NCBI GenBank assembly: GCA_033032865.1
Contig: JAWHQI010000718.1
Coordinates: forward strand, 62,001-126,000
DNA: 64,000 nucleotides
Direction of reading: 5' to 3'
Source of the DNA: Dactylorhiza incarnata
Taxonomy: Eukaryota > Streptophyta > Magnoliopsida > Asparagales > Orchidaceae
Shown piece after piece: positions 46,548 through 57,483 of the stretch. Position 1 is the stretch's first letter. Each line of letters begins with the position of its first letter. The notes beneath the pieces are model-generated. The model saw only the letters and a program-made list of their open reading frames with translations. It was not told the DNA's origin and ran no database searches. A program made the position numbers and the translations under genes.

Positions 46548-47189
46548 CTAGTTACCGTCGAGATTATATGCTTCTCTTAACTTGATAAGTTGCTCATAGG
46601 ATTTTAGTTTGACTAATAAGGTCTCAGTGGAGATCTCATTTAGGCTTCTGGCTTCCTTGATTGGACAGATCCTTGAGTCCCATGTGCTGGAGAAGCACAT
46701 TAGGATCTTATCATTTATTTCACTGATTGTGATCACTTTATCCAAAGACTTCAGCTCATTGATAATTAGACTGAGTTTGTTATACATATCTGCAACCATT
46801 TCAGTATCTCCCTTCTTAAAGTTCTCATATTGGGAGATGATGTGGGATCTCCTATCCTTTCTCTCACTTGCATATCCATCAACCATGTTGTTGAGAGAGT
46901 TCCAGATGTCCCTGGCTGAGGTGCAATCCACAACCTTCTGTATTATATCATCTGACATGGTCTGTGCCAAGATGTTCATAGCTTTGGCATCAACATTCCT
47001 TTGTTTCTTCTGAGCATCTGTCCACTCAGGAGGTGGAACAGCATTAGTATTGGTTGATGTTTCATTACTTGTTGCTGCTAATGAAGTAGGAGGTCCAGTC
47101 AAAATAGAATTAAAAATATCTTCATCAATAGAGTTCATATATAGTTTTATCCTTGCCTTCCATAATGCAAACTTGTTAAGATTGCACAT
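46548..47189 (-). pseudogene. Ty1/copia gag fragment (UBN2-type), 213 codons
   Basis: The frame encodes NKFALWKARIKLYM near the start, then LAQTMSDDIIQKVVDCTSAR, IWNSLNNM and YNKLSLIINELKSL, the core of copia Gag (gag-polypeptide of LTR copia type). The CCHC knuckle, protease and pol are not downstream; the fragment ends at DGN. The frame continues open a little upstream of the listed start without an ATG. It is a truncated copy unrelated to element G at the DNA level. Confidence 0.75.
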
Positions 47190-47247
47190 AGGAGATCTTG
47201 TGCTGCAGGAATTATACGAGTTTGAGGTACAGTGATGTCCTCTTCAA

Positions 47248-48916
47248 TCATAGGGTCGGTCGCCCTAACCGGGGGGGATTTGAGGTCGCCCCAGCAGTTG
47301 GGCAGCTTGATATTCGCAGCCTTTCATCACCAGCATTGGTGGGTCGCCCGGTTCCGCCGACTTCCCTAGTCAGACGTAAATACTTCTCCTGATAATATTT
47401 ACAGTACTCTTCGAGCTTTGAGGCCTCCTGCTTCTTCTTGTAAAGCCGCGCGGTTAGGGCAGCATTCTCCTCCATCAGCATCTTCTCCTTCTCTAGCCAC
47501 CCCTTCTTCTCGGCCTCTAGAGGAGTCGAGCAGCCTCCTCTCAATCTTCTAGCTTCTTTACTCTCTCTTTCAATGTGTCAATAAGGCCCTTGAGGTTGGT
47601 CAGCTCTTCCTGTCCGGAGTTTAAGTTCAGTACGAGACTTAGCGCTAGAGGAAAAAGTTGGGGGGGGGCTGGCAGTCAGGTCTCCTGGTTTCATAACTTG
47701 ATCCAGGTTATCTGCAAATGAAAGCGCGGTCAGCCCAGTCGAAAGAGAATAACACAACACAAAATACTTCAAGATTAAATGCATGAATGCACAGGCCGCT
47801 TCGACTGCTCAGGGTCCATTCTTTGATGTTCTCCCTCCAAAACCGCTCATTCTGCCTTCTCTTAATGGCTGAAGTTTGAATCGTGGATGGAAAATAACCA
47901 GGAAGCGGGTTCAGCATCAAGACATTCTTCAGAGGCCGTGACCTAAAGAAGCGGACGGGATGGTAATCTGCATCATGCTTACCTTTGGATAGGGTTTTCG
48001 ACGGCTGCGGTTTGTCCAAAGACCACCTCAGCTCCTCAGCCTTTATTTTCATCAACATCATTCTGTTTTCCTCGAAAGCGGTTTTCTTCGGCACGACTTC
48101 ATCAGGAATGACCGCATCTTCACGAGGATAGCTGGCTTGGCTAGTAATTGCAGGAATTTTGAGCAGCTTATTCGGCTTCTCTAAGGTCTCCATATCCTTC
48201 AGGATATCACTGACCATGATGTTGTCCGTAGAGTCGGGAGTCAACCCGTCCGGCATATTCAAAGGAGTGATCTCCCCCTCAGAGACTTCCTTTTTGCGTG
48301 GTTTAATATGGAGGCCAGCCACGGTTGTTTTCTTAGAAGCCGCCCGGTTCTTGGTTTTCAGCTGCCCCATCTTCCTCATGATCCTCTCAGCCGTTGATTC
48401 GACCCTTTTTCTCTTTTCAATAGAAGTCGGATCGACTTGTTGAGGCAGGCTGGAATTGTCCTCTATAACCACAACTGAAGAGGAAATCTGTTCGCCCGGC
48501 CTAGGAAAATTAACTACCCCCTCCTCTCCATCATTTACCTTCAAGTGGAGAACCCCAAATGGGGAAAATTCCACATCAAAGGGTTTGTCGCTGGCGATTT
48601 TCGAAGGAGCAGTACTCGGATTTGACTTATCATAAAGGGCAGGCGGGTTAATCAAAGGATTAGAACAACCCGCGTCGGGTTCAGCCGCCTTCTTCGCTGC
48701 GATTTTCTCCTCAGCCTCCTTCTCTACAGTTTTCTCCTCAGCAGCATTCTTTTCAAGGGTGGCAGATCCCGCCTTTGTGAATTTCAGGGAAATGACCTCT
48801 GGGACAGTCTGCCCGGTCTTATTAGGTCGGCGACTCTTCTTCTTTTTCCGATCATCTTCCTTTTTGCGGTCATCTCCCTTGTCATCGCGGGCTACAATCT
48901 TAGACATTAGATCCAT
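47248..48916 (-). pseudogene. Unrecognised gene-like locus: lysine-rich protein, possible intron, coiled-coil end
   Basis: A 402-codon frame starts at the ATG at 48,916 (MDLMSKIVARDD) and is charged: a Lys/Arg/Asp-rich N-terminus (KKKKSRR), an Ala/Glu/Lys helix region, and a basic middle (KRKRVESTAERIMRKMGQLKTKNRAASKK). Near 47,712-47,800 it runs into what looks like a short plant intron, with CTGAC and TTTCATTTGCAG before an acceptor; the donor is uncertain. Beyond it, two frames contain heptad-like text (EELTNLKGLIDTLKERVKKL and EKMLMEENAALTARLYKKK), split by a C/G run near 47,660 and a stop. I do not recognise the family. It may be an extra ORF of a retrotransposon or a captured host gene. 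Confidence 0.45.
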
Positions 48917-49860
48917 TCGAATCGAGCGGCTGGCGACTTGAAAAATCCTAACCGCAGGTAGTGAGTAGCACCCTGTGGTTTCAAAAGAATTATGCAGAGT
49001 GGCGAGCTTTCAGAGCTTCTTATAGATGATAGGACAAATTGGGCGCGGTCTCCGGCTAGAACTTATATTTTCGAAATCTCCTCGAGGTTTGAAAATTTGC
49101 GGGGATTATGTTTACCCAGAAGACCGCTACCTAAGCAGTATATCTCTCAAACCGGGCGGTTTGATGTGTCTAGCCACCCAACTCTAGAACACATGGATAT
49201 CTCGGCCCAGCTTGAACAAGTCGGGCGGTCTGACAGTATCCAGACCGCCTCTGAGGATTGAAGAATACCAAGGCTCAAGTCCAGGGGGTAAGTCACGGCC
49301 TCAGACAATAGACCACGCGGGATGCGCTTCTCCTCAAGTCAAGGTCTCTCATTCCAAGTCCTACACGAACAGAAGGTTAAGCCGCCAGGCCGCGCGGCTT
49401 GTCTCTTATTCTTCCTTCTGTATCCTGTCACCCCCTGCCCGACTCTCTTGTACCCGGGCAAGCGGTTATTTTATCCCTGCCCATTTAGGCAGGCCCCCGA
49501 GCCTATAAATAGGGTGGCGACCTTCCCAAGACACGCACACTCAAATCCTGGAGCTCGCCTGTTAGAGATGCGGTCTCGAGTTCACTGTCTTGCGCGAGTT
49601 CACTGTCTTGCGGTTTGTCTGCCCGACCAGTTTCTGTCTTGCTTAATCGTGTAACCCACTGTAACCACTTTAATTAATCAAGAGAAAGCCTATCACAGGA
49701 GTGGCATTTGCCATTACGGGCGAAGTCCGATCTCGACCGCTGCCAGCGGTCAAATTTCTCCTAATCAATAGTAACCAACATCTCGCTGCCTCCTCTTTTC
49801 ATTTTCTTCTCTAGCGTCGATAACGGAGGCGCAATTTCAGATTCAACAAGCCCCAACCAG
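48917..49860 (+). other. LTR-like or promoter-like segment with a hairpin and TATA box
   Basis: Features are a perfect hairpin at 49,224-49,249 (arm GGCGGTCTG, eight-base loop, arm CAGACCGCC), further GCGGTC words, and CTATAAATAG at 49,503-49,510, followed by a C/T-rich leader. The composition is like the LTR of G, but I find no direct copy, so the ends are unknown. Confidence 0.45.
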
Positions 49861-50551
49861 AAATCTTTGAGATAGAGATGGATATGGAGTTTCCCAATAT
49901 CATGGACCTTGTCCCAGCCCCCGCAGTAGAGGAAGTACCGACAGAAGTGAGTATGTGCCTCATTTCTATGTATCTCAGCATGTTCTTAATAAGAAATCAT
50001 ATAGTTATAGTTTATTCAGGCATAAAGTATCCCTATTTTGAGTTAAGGGCACCTATTAGCCCCAGTTATCTAGACATGGTTTAGCCCTAGTCTTCCGATG
50101 TATTCCAAACCTTGAGATATATATAAATGTGATTTGGATTTCATCCTTGTCTTTTCCTTATGTTGTAGATTGGTATTACTGTGATATAAAAATAACTCGT
50201 CTTACAGAGAAATTGTCATACAATGGAGGTTAGCACTTTAGCTAATGCTAATGTTTGTCAATTGCTCTGGCAATAACGATTCGCTCAGGCGTGACCAATT
50301 ACCGGGAGGGGTTCGTTACAAATGTTATCAGTGCAAAATATGATCCTTTTATATTGAAGTCCATTTTCTTTCCCACTAACAAACTTAGCTTCCTTTGATC
50401 AGTTCGAGGACAAACTGGCGCAGCGGAAGCTAGAGAGCCCAAGTGTGGAATCACATTCGTTTTATACTTTTTCTCTCTTTTTCCAATCACCGATCAATAA
50501 CATACGTATTTTTATCTATAGATTCCAGTGAGCGCCTGACCAAACACTAGA
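49861..50551 (+). other. Region upstream of the chromovirus gag remnant
   Basis: No gene recognised. The short frame at 49,878 has no family features. It may include leader sequence of the chromovirus that follows. Confidence 0.4.
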
Positions 50552-51979
50552 TTGTCCCTCATTTTGTTAGCTAGCACTATTTGGGTTGCCATGTCTCAGC
50601 AAACACTGACGGACATCCTAGCCACCTTTCGGGCTGCCATGTCTCAGCAAAAAGGAATTAATCCCAAAGGGCCACAAACCAACTGGTTGTGCATCTTCTG
50701 TGGCCTATCCCCGCCAAATTTAAATGGCACAGAAATAACAATCCAAACCGAAGAGTGATTGGACTTCATCCAAGAGTTATTGGTAGGGATAAAATGTCCC
50801 AGAAGCGTGGCTATCACCCTAACAATATCTTCATTAGTCGGATATGCTCGCAGATGGTGGAAATCAGCTCTAGATAGCACCTTCCTAGGCAAGTCTTATG
50901 GGGAGATAGAGTGGAGTGAGTTTGTCGGCACCTTCAATGACCACCTTATTCCCACCACAACCCGAGATGAATTACAAGAAAGGTTCTTACAACTCAAGCA
51001 AGACAATCAATCGGTACTGGATTATGAGATGGAGTACGCACTCTCACTTAGCCCGCTTCGTGGGAGGATTCTCTCTTAGCTAACATGACTTCATAAAATG
51101 CTTTTACCGCGGCATCAAAGACTCCATCTGATAACCACTCATCTTCGATGCCCACTCTTCATTTGCACACATCCTGAAGTTCGCAAAAAAACTTGAATCG
51201 CATCACCTCATGGTTCAGATTCGAAGGAAAAGAACGGTAGAGTCAGACAGGGAGCACAACAGCAATCGGAGGAATATGCCCCCATTCAGAGGTGGGGACA
51301 CAGATGGACAAAGAAATGCACGACCATTCCATCACACCCCAAGGCCATAACAGTGGCCACAAGCCCAACAATGACCACCAAAAAATGCAGAACTCTTCTA
51401 AGGGAACTACTTTTAATGTCAGCGGCCCAGCCAAATAAAAGACAATTGCACGTAGAGAAACTTTCCACCAAGGATGGAGGCACCAACACCATTCTAAGGT
51501 GCACCGTAACCATTCCAAGGTGCCCAGACACCATTTCAAGGTAAAGGAAGTGGTCGTGGAGGCGGCTACCAAGGAAGAAATGGAGGCAATTCAAGAAACC
51601 ACCTACCTCCACCATAGCAAGCATATGCATTGGACCTTACTCGAGAGTACGAGCCCCATGACATAGTGACAGGTAACTTTTGTTTTCTGTATTTCTTTCC
51701 CTACGGTAACTTGATCAAGAAAACTCATTCACACTTCATAAGAAATTATTTTTGGTGTATGCGTGGTAAGTGGAAAACCTTCACACACCATATTTGATAC
51801 AGGAGCCTCACACTCCTTTGTATCAGAAAGATTCATCCAAGACATACCCAACATTGAGTACTTATCTAGACTACGTCTAAGAGTTCGCCACCCGGATGGA
51901 TCAGAGATATTATCTTCTACCCAATGCACGTTCCCATTCTATTTAAAGGATTATTCTTTCGAAGCCAAGGCCAGAACAG
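50552..51979 (+). pseudogene. Old chromovirus-type gypsy: gag and first half of protease
   Basis: Gag is recognisable by SPPNLNGTE, then after a stop DFIQELLVGIKCP and ARRWWKSALD, and FNDHLIPTTTRDELQERFLQL. Protease follows at about 51,760-51,979 with FDTGASHSFVSERFI, the DTGAS active site. Many stops and shifts break it. Copia element G then interrupts the protease; the other half starts at 63,001. Confidence 0.8.
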
Positions 51980-53157
51980 TGTGATCTTGCGGTCTCCTCT
52001 GCGGTCTAACCTATTCGGTCTAGCCACAGTCTCCTGCCTATTCGGCCTGACCGCCATTCTCTCTGTCCAAGGCTGCCGAGGTGAGGCCGCGCGGTCTGGT
52101 TCGTGAGACCGCGTGGCGTGTTATTATTCTGTACTTTGCGGGTTAAGCTGTTAACCGCACAGGGTTGTTGTTCTGGTATCCGGCAGTCCGGTCTGGTGAC
52201 TGTCCGGATTCTTGATGGTGCGCGCCGACTAAGGTTTTCTTAGTCACGCGGTCTCCCCTTTGTGTTCGCATAAGATGGTCCCTTGGCGATCTGCTGATGT
52301 ATGCGGACACTGGTGTTGGTCGACTTGGTGGGTTGTTTCCTTAGTCGACTTGGCTGTGTTCGCGGTCTCTGGAGGAGGTCTCGTATATGCGAACACTGGT
52401 GGTGGGCATCATGACCATGCGGGATGTCATGATCGTGCGGCTTCTTGGGGGAGTGGTGATCTCCTGGTCAGGATTGAAGTCGGCGAGCTCACTAAGCGCA
52501 GAGCGATCTTCTGCTGGCCACGCGGGTAGACCAATATTGGTCGCGCGATCACGGCGGTGACTCTATCTCATAGGGTGGTGACAGGATCTGATCACATGCC
52601 TATAAATAGGTGTCGTTCTAGCAGCAATATCATCACACCAAGTGTAAGCTGAACTCGTGCCTAGAACTTGCAGTCTCTTTTTTTGGTGACCGCCCGGTTT
52701 GCTGATTGAACTTCCTTTGTGCAGCTTCTGTGGATTGTGCGGACAGCAGCGGTCACCTCTTCTTCTAAAGTGTACAAGCGGTCTTGCGGCTTGCAGTGTG
52801 GGTTGCTGGAGTTTGGGAGAATCAGTGGAGTTCGGGAGGTCGCGAAGCTTCAGTGGTGTTGTTCAAGTTGCCGGCAGACTATTCGCGCGGTCTCCTCTTC
52901 TAGTCGCGCGAACATCCTTGCCGCGCGGTTAGGCGAATTCTGTGTTCAGACCGCCAGTTATCTTTCTTCAGCATTGTACTTTTCCTTTTAGTTTTGTGTA
53001 CTGGCGAAATCATGTCTCGTCATGTATACCTCGCTCTGTAATGAAGATTCCTGCCGTTATCAATAAAGATTGTTTTGTTTCATGTGCTTCTGGTTGTTGG
53101 CTGTAACTTTAAGTTGAACGATTCCTGCTCACTCCAAGATCTACGGAAAATTTCACA
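51980..53157 (+). repeat. 5' LTR of element G
   Basis: About 1,178 bp, ending GAAAATTTCACA before the primer site. It begins TGTGATCTTGCGG; the 3' LTR has extra sequence between TGTGA and TCTTGCGG, so this copy has a small deletion. It contains a hairpin at 52,091-52,112 (GCGGTCT, eight-base loop, AGACCGC) and a TATA box at 52,601-52,608. Confidence 0.88.
52601..52608 (+). promoter_or_regulatory. TATA box in the 5' LTR of element G
   Basis: TATAAATA, with GCGGTC-type hairpins upstream. The 3' LTR has the same box at 62,443-62,450. Confidence 0.65.
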
Positions 53158-53170
53158 TGGTATCAAAGCG
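53158..53170 (+). promoter_or_regulatory. Primer-binding site of element G (tRNA-iMet)
   Basis: TGGTATCAAAGCG follows the LTR end directly; the canonical site is TGGTATCAGAGC. Confidence 0.92.
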
Positions 53171-53245
53171 AGGTTGGAGTGGATAGAGCAGTGAACAACT
53201 CAAAGTTGTCATCGCCTTTGTGAAGAAGGAACCAGTGGTAGATCC

Positions 53246-54277
53246 ATGGAAGCAGGTTTTGCAAGAGGTCTTAGAATTGAGATGCTCACGTCGACTAACT
53301 TCAAGAAGTGGAAGTCATGCATGCAGAGTTATCTTCTAGGCGAGGACCTCTGGGAGGTTGTTGGAGGAGATAGCACGCAGGATGTTGTCCCAGTTGAGGA
53401 TAATGGTCATGAGGTGAGGAATTGGATGAGGATTAATGTGAAAGCAGAGTTCACTCTGAAAAGGGCAATATCACCTGACCTATTCGATCACATCTTGGGG
53501 TGTGGATCAGCTGTTGAGATATGGAGAGCCCTGGACGGGCTGTTTAACAAGAAGAATGTACTGAGGCTACAGTTCCTGGAAAATGAGTTGGCTAGGTCCG
53601 CTCAGGGAGATCTGTCTATCTCTACGTTCTTCCCGAAGATGAAGAACGTATGCGCTGAGATTTCAGCACTAGATCCTGATGAGCCAATTTCTGAGGCGAA
53701 GCTGAAGAGACACATCATCCGCGGTTTGCAGAAGGAGTATGTGGCCTTTGTGACGTCGGTGCAGGGTTGGGCAAATCAGCCTTCTCTGCTGGAGCTGGAG
53801 AATATGCTTGCGTCGCAGGAGAGCCTAGCAAGGCAGATGGAGGGGGTGTTAGTGTCTGGGGGAGAAGGCGAGGTGCTCTTCACAGGGAAGAAGAAGAGAT
53901 GGGATAAGAAGAAGAATACCGCTGGAGGCAATGGGCCTTCAACTTCTGGACAGCAGGAGAGGGGCTATGCTCCCAAGGCTGAAGGGAAGAAGAAGGGAGA
54001 AGGACCCAAATGCTTTAAGTGCGGAATGTTTGGTCACATCAGGAAGGACTGCCGGGTGAATCTTCAGCATGGCATGCTGCTGCAGGGAAGGAGGAAACTA
54101 AGGCCAGGCCAAATGATGGAGGATGGGGAGGAGCCTTCTCGACTTCTTTTGGAGATGCGACTCCTATCAACTATCAGGAGGATTGGATCGTGGACTCGGG
54201 GTGTGGTCATCACCTCACCAGGGACGAGTCGAAGCTTTCTTCAGCGCAGCCTTACTCAGGTAATGATGTTATCATAA
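53246..54277 (+). CDS. Gag of element G
   Basis: A 343-codon frame from the first ATG after the primer site. It contains LTSTNFKKWKSCMQSYLLG, the start of copia Gag, then the UBN2-type core (EIWRALDGLF, FFPKMKNVCAEISAL) to about residue 190, a basic linker, and a CCHC knuckle CFKCGMFGHIRKDC starting near residue 256. Gag packages the element RNA. Just after the knuckle the frame is lost: protease continues in another frame from about 54,060, so the last 70 or so codons are out of register. Confidence 0.85.
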   Translation: MEAGFARGLRIEMLTSTNFKKWKSCMQSYLLGEDLWEVVGGDSTQDVVPVEDNGHEVRNWMRINVKAEFTLKRAISPDLFDHILGCGSAVEIWRALDGLFNKKNVLRLQFLENELARSAQGDLSISTFFPKMKNVCAEISALDPDEPISEAKLKRHIIRGLQKEYVAFVTSVQGWANQPSLLELENMLASQESLARQMEGVLVSGGEGEVLFTGKKKRWDKKKNTAGGNGPSTSGQQERGYAPKAEGKKKGEGPKCFKCGMFGHIRKDCRVNLQHGMLLQGRRKLRPGQMMEDGEEPSRLLLEMRLLSTIRRIGSWTRGVVITSPGTSRSFLQRSLTQVMMLS

Positions 54278-54348
54278 TTGCGGATGATACTGTGTATACT
54301 GTCGAGAAGGTGGGCGTTGTTTCCTTGGGCACTGATAGGGGCCACTAA
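54060..54348 (+). pseudogene. Protease of element G
   Basis: In the frame offset from gag, DWIVDSGCGHHLT carries the DSG active site of copia proteases. The frame stops at 54,348, within the protease, and the rest continues in a third frame from about 54,351. Confidence 0.75.
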
Positions 54349-54350
54349 CG

Positions 54351-55481
54351 TTGAAGAGTGTCTATAATGTGCCCAGAATGAGGAAAAACCTCTTCTCCGT
54401 GACCAACGTTGTAGACGCTGGGTATCACGTTCTGTTTGGTCTAACAGAAGTAAGGTTTCTACGAAACGTTGAGGCGGTAAAGGCCGATGTCATTCATGTC
54501 GGGAGAAGGGCAAAAGACTTGTTCGTTTTATCGACAAGTTCATATGTTGACAAGATGAGGACAAATGATAGTGTCATTATATGGCACGAGAGGTTGGGGC
54601 ATGTAGGGATGGATAAGCTAAAGGCTATGGCGATAAAAGGTCTAGTCAAGGGCCTACCTAGTCTATCTTCCTACGGTGACGGTCATGTTTGTGTGGGATG
54701 TCAGTTCGGCAAGTCTCATCGACTGCCATTTGATAAGTCACAGACAAGGAGTAGTCTGCCGTTGGAGTGTATCCACGGTGACTTGATGGGATCGACTGCT
54801 ACCCCAAGCCTCGGAGGCAGCAGGTATATGCTGGTGTTGATCGACGATTACACAAGATATGTCTGGGTCTATTTCCTGAAGGAGAAGGTGGAGGCGTTTG
54901 CCAAGTTTGTGGAGTTTAAGGAGCTAGTGGAGGGTCGGCTAGGCCTGCGGATAAAGAAGCTGAGAACTGATAACGAGGGGGAGTTCACCTCTGGTGAGTT
55001 CTCTAGTTTTTGCAGGAAGGAGTGCATCCGGAGGGAGCTTACTTGTGTGCATACTCCACAACAAAATGGAGTTCCAGAGCGAAAGATCTGTCATATGACG
55101 GAGACCTGCAAGTGTTGGTTGCATGCCACGAGTATCCCAAGGTCCTTCTGGGCGGAGGGAACGTCTTGTGCCGCCTACATCATCAACAGGATGCCTCTCA
55201 GCCCCATCAACATGTTGACCCCGCATGAGATGATGTTCAAGGAAAATCCAAGCGTGGCGCACCTTCGAGTGTTTGGTTCCACCTGCTATGTGCACGTTCC
55301 AGATGCGCTTCGGATGAAGCTAGATGCAAAAGAAAGGAAGCTACTCCTCGTGGGATATGATGATCGGAAGAAGGGATGGAAGTGCATGGACCCGGAGACG
55401 TGGAGATTTGTTGTATCTCGCGATGTCGTATTTGATGAGGTGACATCGTACAAGGGAAGTTATGGTGTTGAGTTACCATAA
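54351..55481 (+). pseudogene. Integrase of element G
   Basis: This frame has the end of protease and then integrase: zinc finger HERLGH...CVGCQFGKSH (near residues 80-125), and the DDE core with D in CIHGDLMG (about 143), D in LRTDNEGEF (about 205) and E in GVPERK (about 242). It ends in the linker at a TAA. The same frame continues beyond as the start of RT, so the stop is a single lesion. Confidence 0.85.
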
Positions 55482-56719
55482 AGCAGGGTGGAGGAGTCGG
55501 AGAGAGCTGTGGAAAATCTTCAGGTGGAGCTGCCTTTGTAACTAGGTGGTTCATCCATCTCTAGTTCTGAAACGGATGCTTCTGGATTAGTAAGCAGTGG
55601 GAGCGATGCTCCTAGAATGTCTAGAAGGGGGGCTAGGGAAGAAGCAGCTGAGGATAATGCGAGTCAGGGGAAGGTGTTGAGGAGATCGAAGCGAACGATC
55701 ATTGCCCCTGATCGATATACAGGAGGAAACATGGTGAGCTTTGTCTTGTGTTTCTTCGTTGGTCCCCTGGATGAGAGGGAACCAGTGAGATTTGAAAAGG
55801 CCAAAGGCATGAAAAAGTGGGATTCGGCTATGAAAGAAGAGATGGCAGCTCTTGAGAAGAATGAGACCTGGTCTTTGGTGCCCAGGCCCAAGGGTATCAC
55901 CCTTGTGACATGCAAATGGGTCTATAAGCTCAAAAAAAGGCAGACGACAGTATTGAGCGATACAAGGCTCGTCTTGTGGCTCGTGGATTCTCGCAGCAAT
56001 ACGGTGAAGATTATGAAGAGACATTTAGTCCTGTGGCAAAGATGACTTCAGTACGGTTCATTATTTCCTTGGCGACTTTTTGTGGGTGGGAAATTTGGTA
56101 ACTCGACGTAAAGAATGCTTTCTTGTACGTCGAGATTGACAAGGATATCTTCATGATCCAGCCACCAGGCTTCGTATCTGAAGATTTTCCAGACTATGTC
56201 TGTAAGGTGAAGAAGGCCCTATATGGGTTGAAGCAAGCGCCGAGGGCGTGGTAAGGGAAGATTGCAGAATATCTCCTATTCTGTGGATTCGGTGCTTCAA
56301 ACTTTGACTCAAGCTTGTTTGTCAAGAAGAATGGGGAGCTTCAAGTGATCGTGCTGCTTTACGTCAAAGATATGATCGTGACGGGGAATTCGAAGGAGGC
56401 GGTAGCAAAGCTTCGGGCTGAGCTATCTATCAGATTTGAGATGAAGGACTTGGGTGAACTCCACCATTTCCTTGGACTTGAAGTGCAGAGGAAGGAAAGT
56501 GGAGTGCCGGTGTCCCTAGGCTGGATATGCGGAGCGAATCATGGAGCGATTCGGTATGAAGGAAGGGAAATGCATTTCTACACCTCTGGAGAAGGCCACG
56601 AAACTTCGGAAGGATGAGGGGAGGATTCTGAAAGATCCGATTGTGTTCCGAGCTCTGGTTGGGAGCTTTATTTATCTGACGATCAATAGGCCGGATATTG
56701 CGTATGCAGTTGGCAAGGT
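55482..56719 (+). pseudogene. Reverse transcriptase of element G, broken
   Basis: RT can be followed through three frames: EEMAALEKNETWSLV and CKWVYKLK (to about 55,937), then [31 protein letters not shown] and [14 protein letters not shown], each with a nearby stop, then LLYVKDMIVTG. The catalytic YVDD box here reads YVKD. The last part (NRPDIAYAVGKVS) is cut by the TRIM array at 56,720. Confidence 0.88.
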
Positions 56720-56724
56720 GAGTC
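56720..56724. repeat. Target-site duplication of the TRIM array (GAGTC), left copy
   Basis: GAGTC precedes the first TRIM LTR and is repeated exactly at 57,474-57,478. Removing the array and one copy restores the spacing of the RT-RNase H frame. Confidence 0.92.
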
Positions 56725-57473
56725 TGTTGGGTCCAGCGTCTCCTCACTTGACCCGTAGCGCCCTTCCATTGATATAAAGATGAAGTTGCGCCTTCACCAA
56801 CAGTCCGGGCTTTTGGTGTAGTTGGTTGCGCTGGGTCCTTTCAATTGGTATCAAAGCAGGTTGCGGGTTCGAGACCGGGGGGGGGGGGGGGGGGGGGCGC
56901 TGATAATTCCTGAAATTCTCTCTACCTGTGTGGGTCCCGGTGGGTCAGGCGGCCGCAGCCATATGTCAAGCCACCTCTGAGCCTGCAGGCCATGTGGAGC
57001 ACCTCTGAATTGCGGGTCGTGCTGGACGCTGGGGGGGGGGGGGATTGTTGGGTCCAGCGTCTCCTCACTTGACCCATAGCGCCCTTCCATTGATATAAAG
57101 ATCAAGTTGCGCCTTCACCAACAGTCCGGGCTTTTGGTGTAGTTGGTTGCGCTGGGTCCTTTCAATTGGTATCAAAGCAGGTTGCGGGTTCGAGACCGGG
57201 GGGGGTGCTGATAATTCCTGAAATTCTCTCTACCTGTATGGGTCCCGGTGGGTCAGGCGGCCGCAGCCATGTGTCAAGCCACCACTGAGCCTACGGGCCA
57301 TGTGGAGCACCTCTGAATTGTGGGTCGTGCTGGACGCTGGGGGGGGGGGGGGATTGTTGGGTACAGCGTCTCCTTACTTGACCCGTAGTGCCCTTCCATT
57401 GATATAAAGGTCAAGTTGCGCCTTCACCAACAGTCCGGGGTTTTGGTGTAGTTGGTTGCGATAGGTCCTTTCA
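56725..57473 (+). mobile_element. TRIM with three 119-bp LTRs and two interiors (tandem array)
   Basis: LTRs at 56,725-56,843, 57,046-57,164 and 57,355-57,473 start TGTTGGG(T) and end CCTTTCA. Each of the first two is followed after two bases by TGGTATCAAAGCAGG, a tRNA-iMet primer site. A G-rich tract ending GGGGAT precedes the second and third LTRs as polypurine tract. There is no coding sequence; the interiors are about 202 and 190 bp. This is a terminal-repeat retrotransposon in miniature. The three-LTR form suggests recombination between two copies. Confidence 0.9.
56877..56897. repeat. Run of 21 G in the first TRIM interior
   Basis: An uninterrupted G run follows GAGACC. The second interior has only about seven G at the same place. 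Length may be unreliable in assembly. Confidence 0.8.
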
Positions 57474-57483
57474 GAGTCGTTAT

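Noticed and set aside
54939..55915. Minus-strand frames of 83-145 codons across copia integrase and RT
   Set aside because: Shadows of the plus-strand copia coding region.
56725..57473. tRNA-derived SINE (the interior has GGTTCGAGACC, like a B box)
   Set aside because: TG...CA terminal repeats, iMet primer site, polypurine tract and a five-base duplication fit a TRIM. No A box with correct spacing and no A/T tail.
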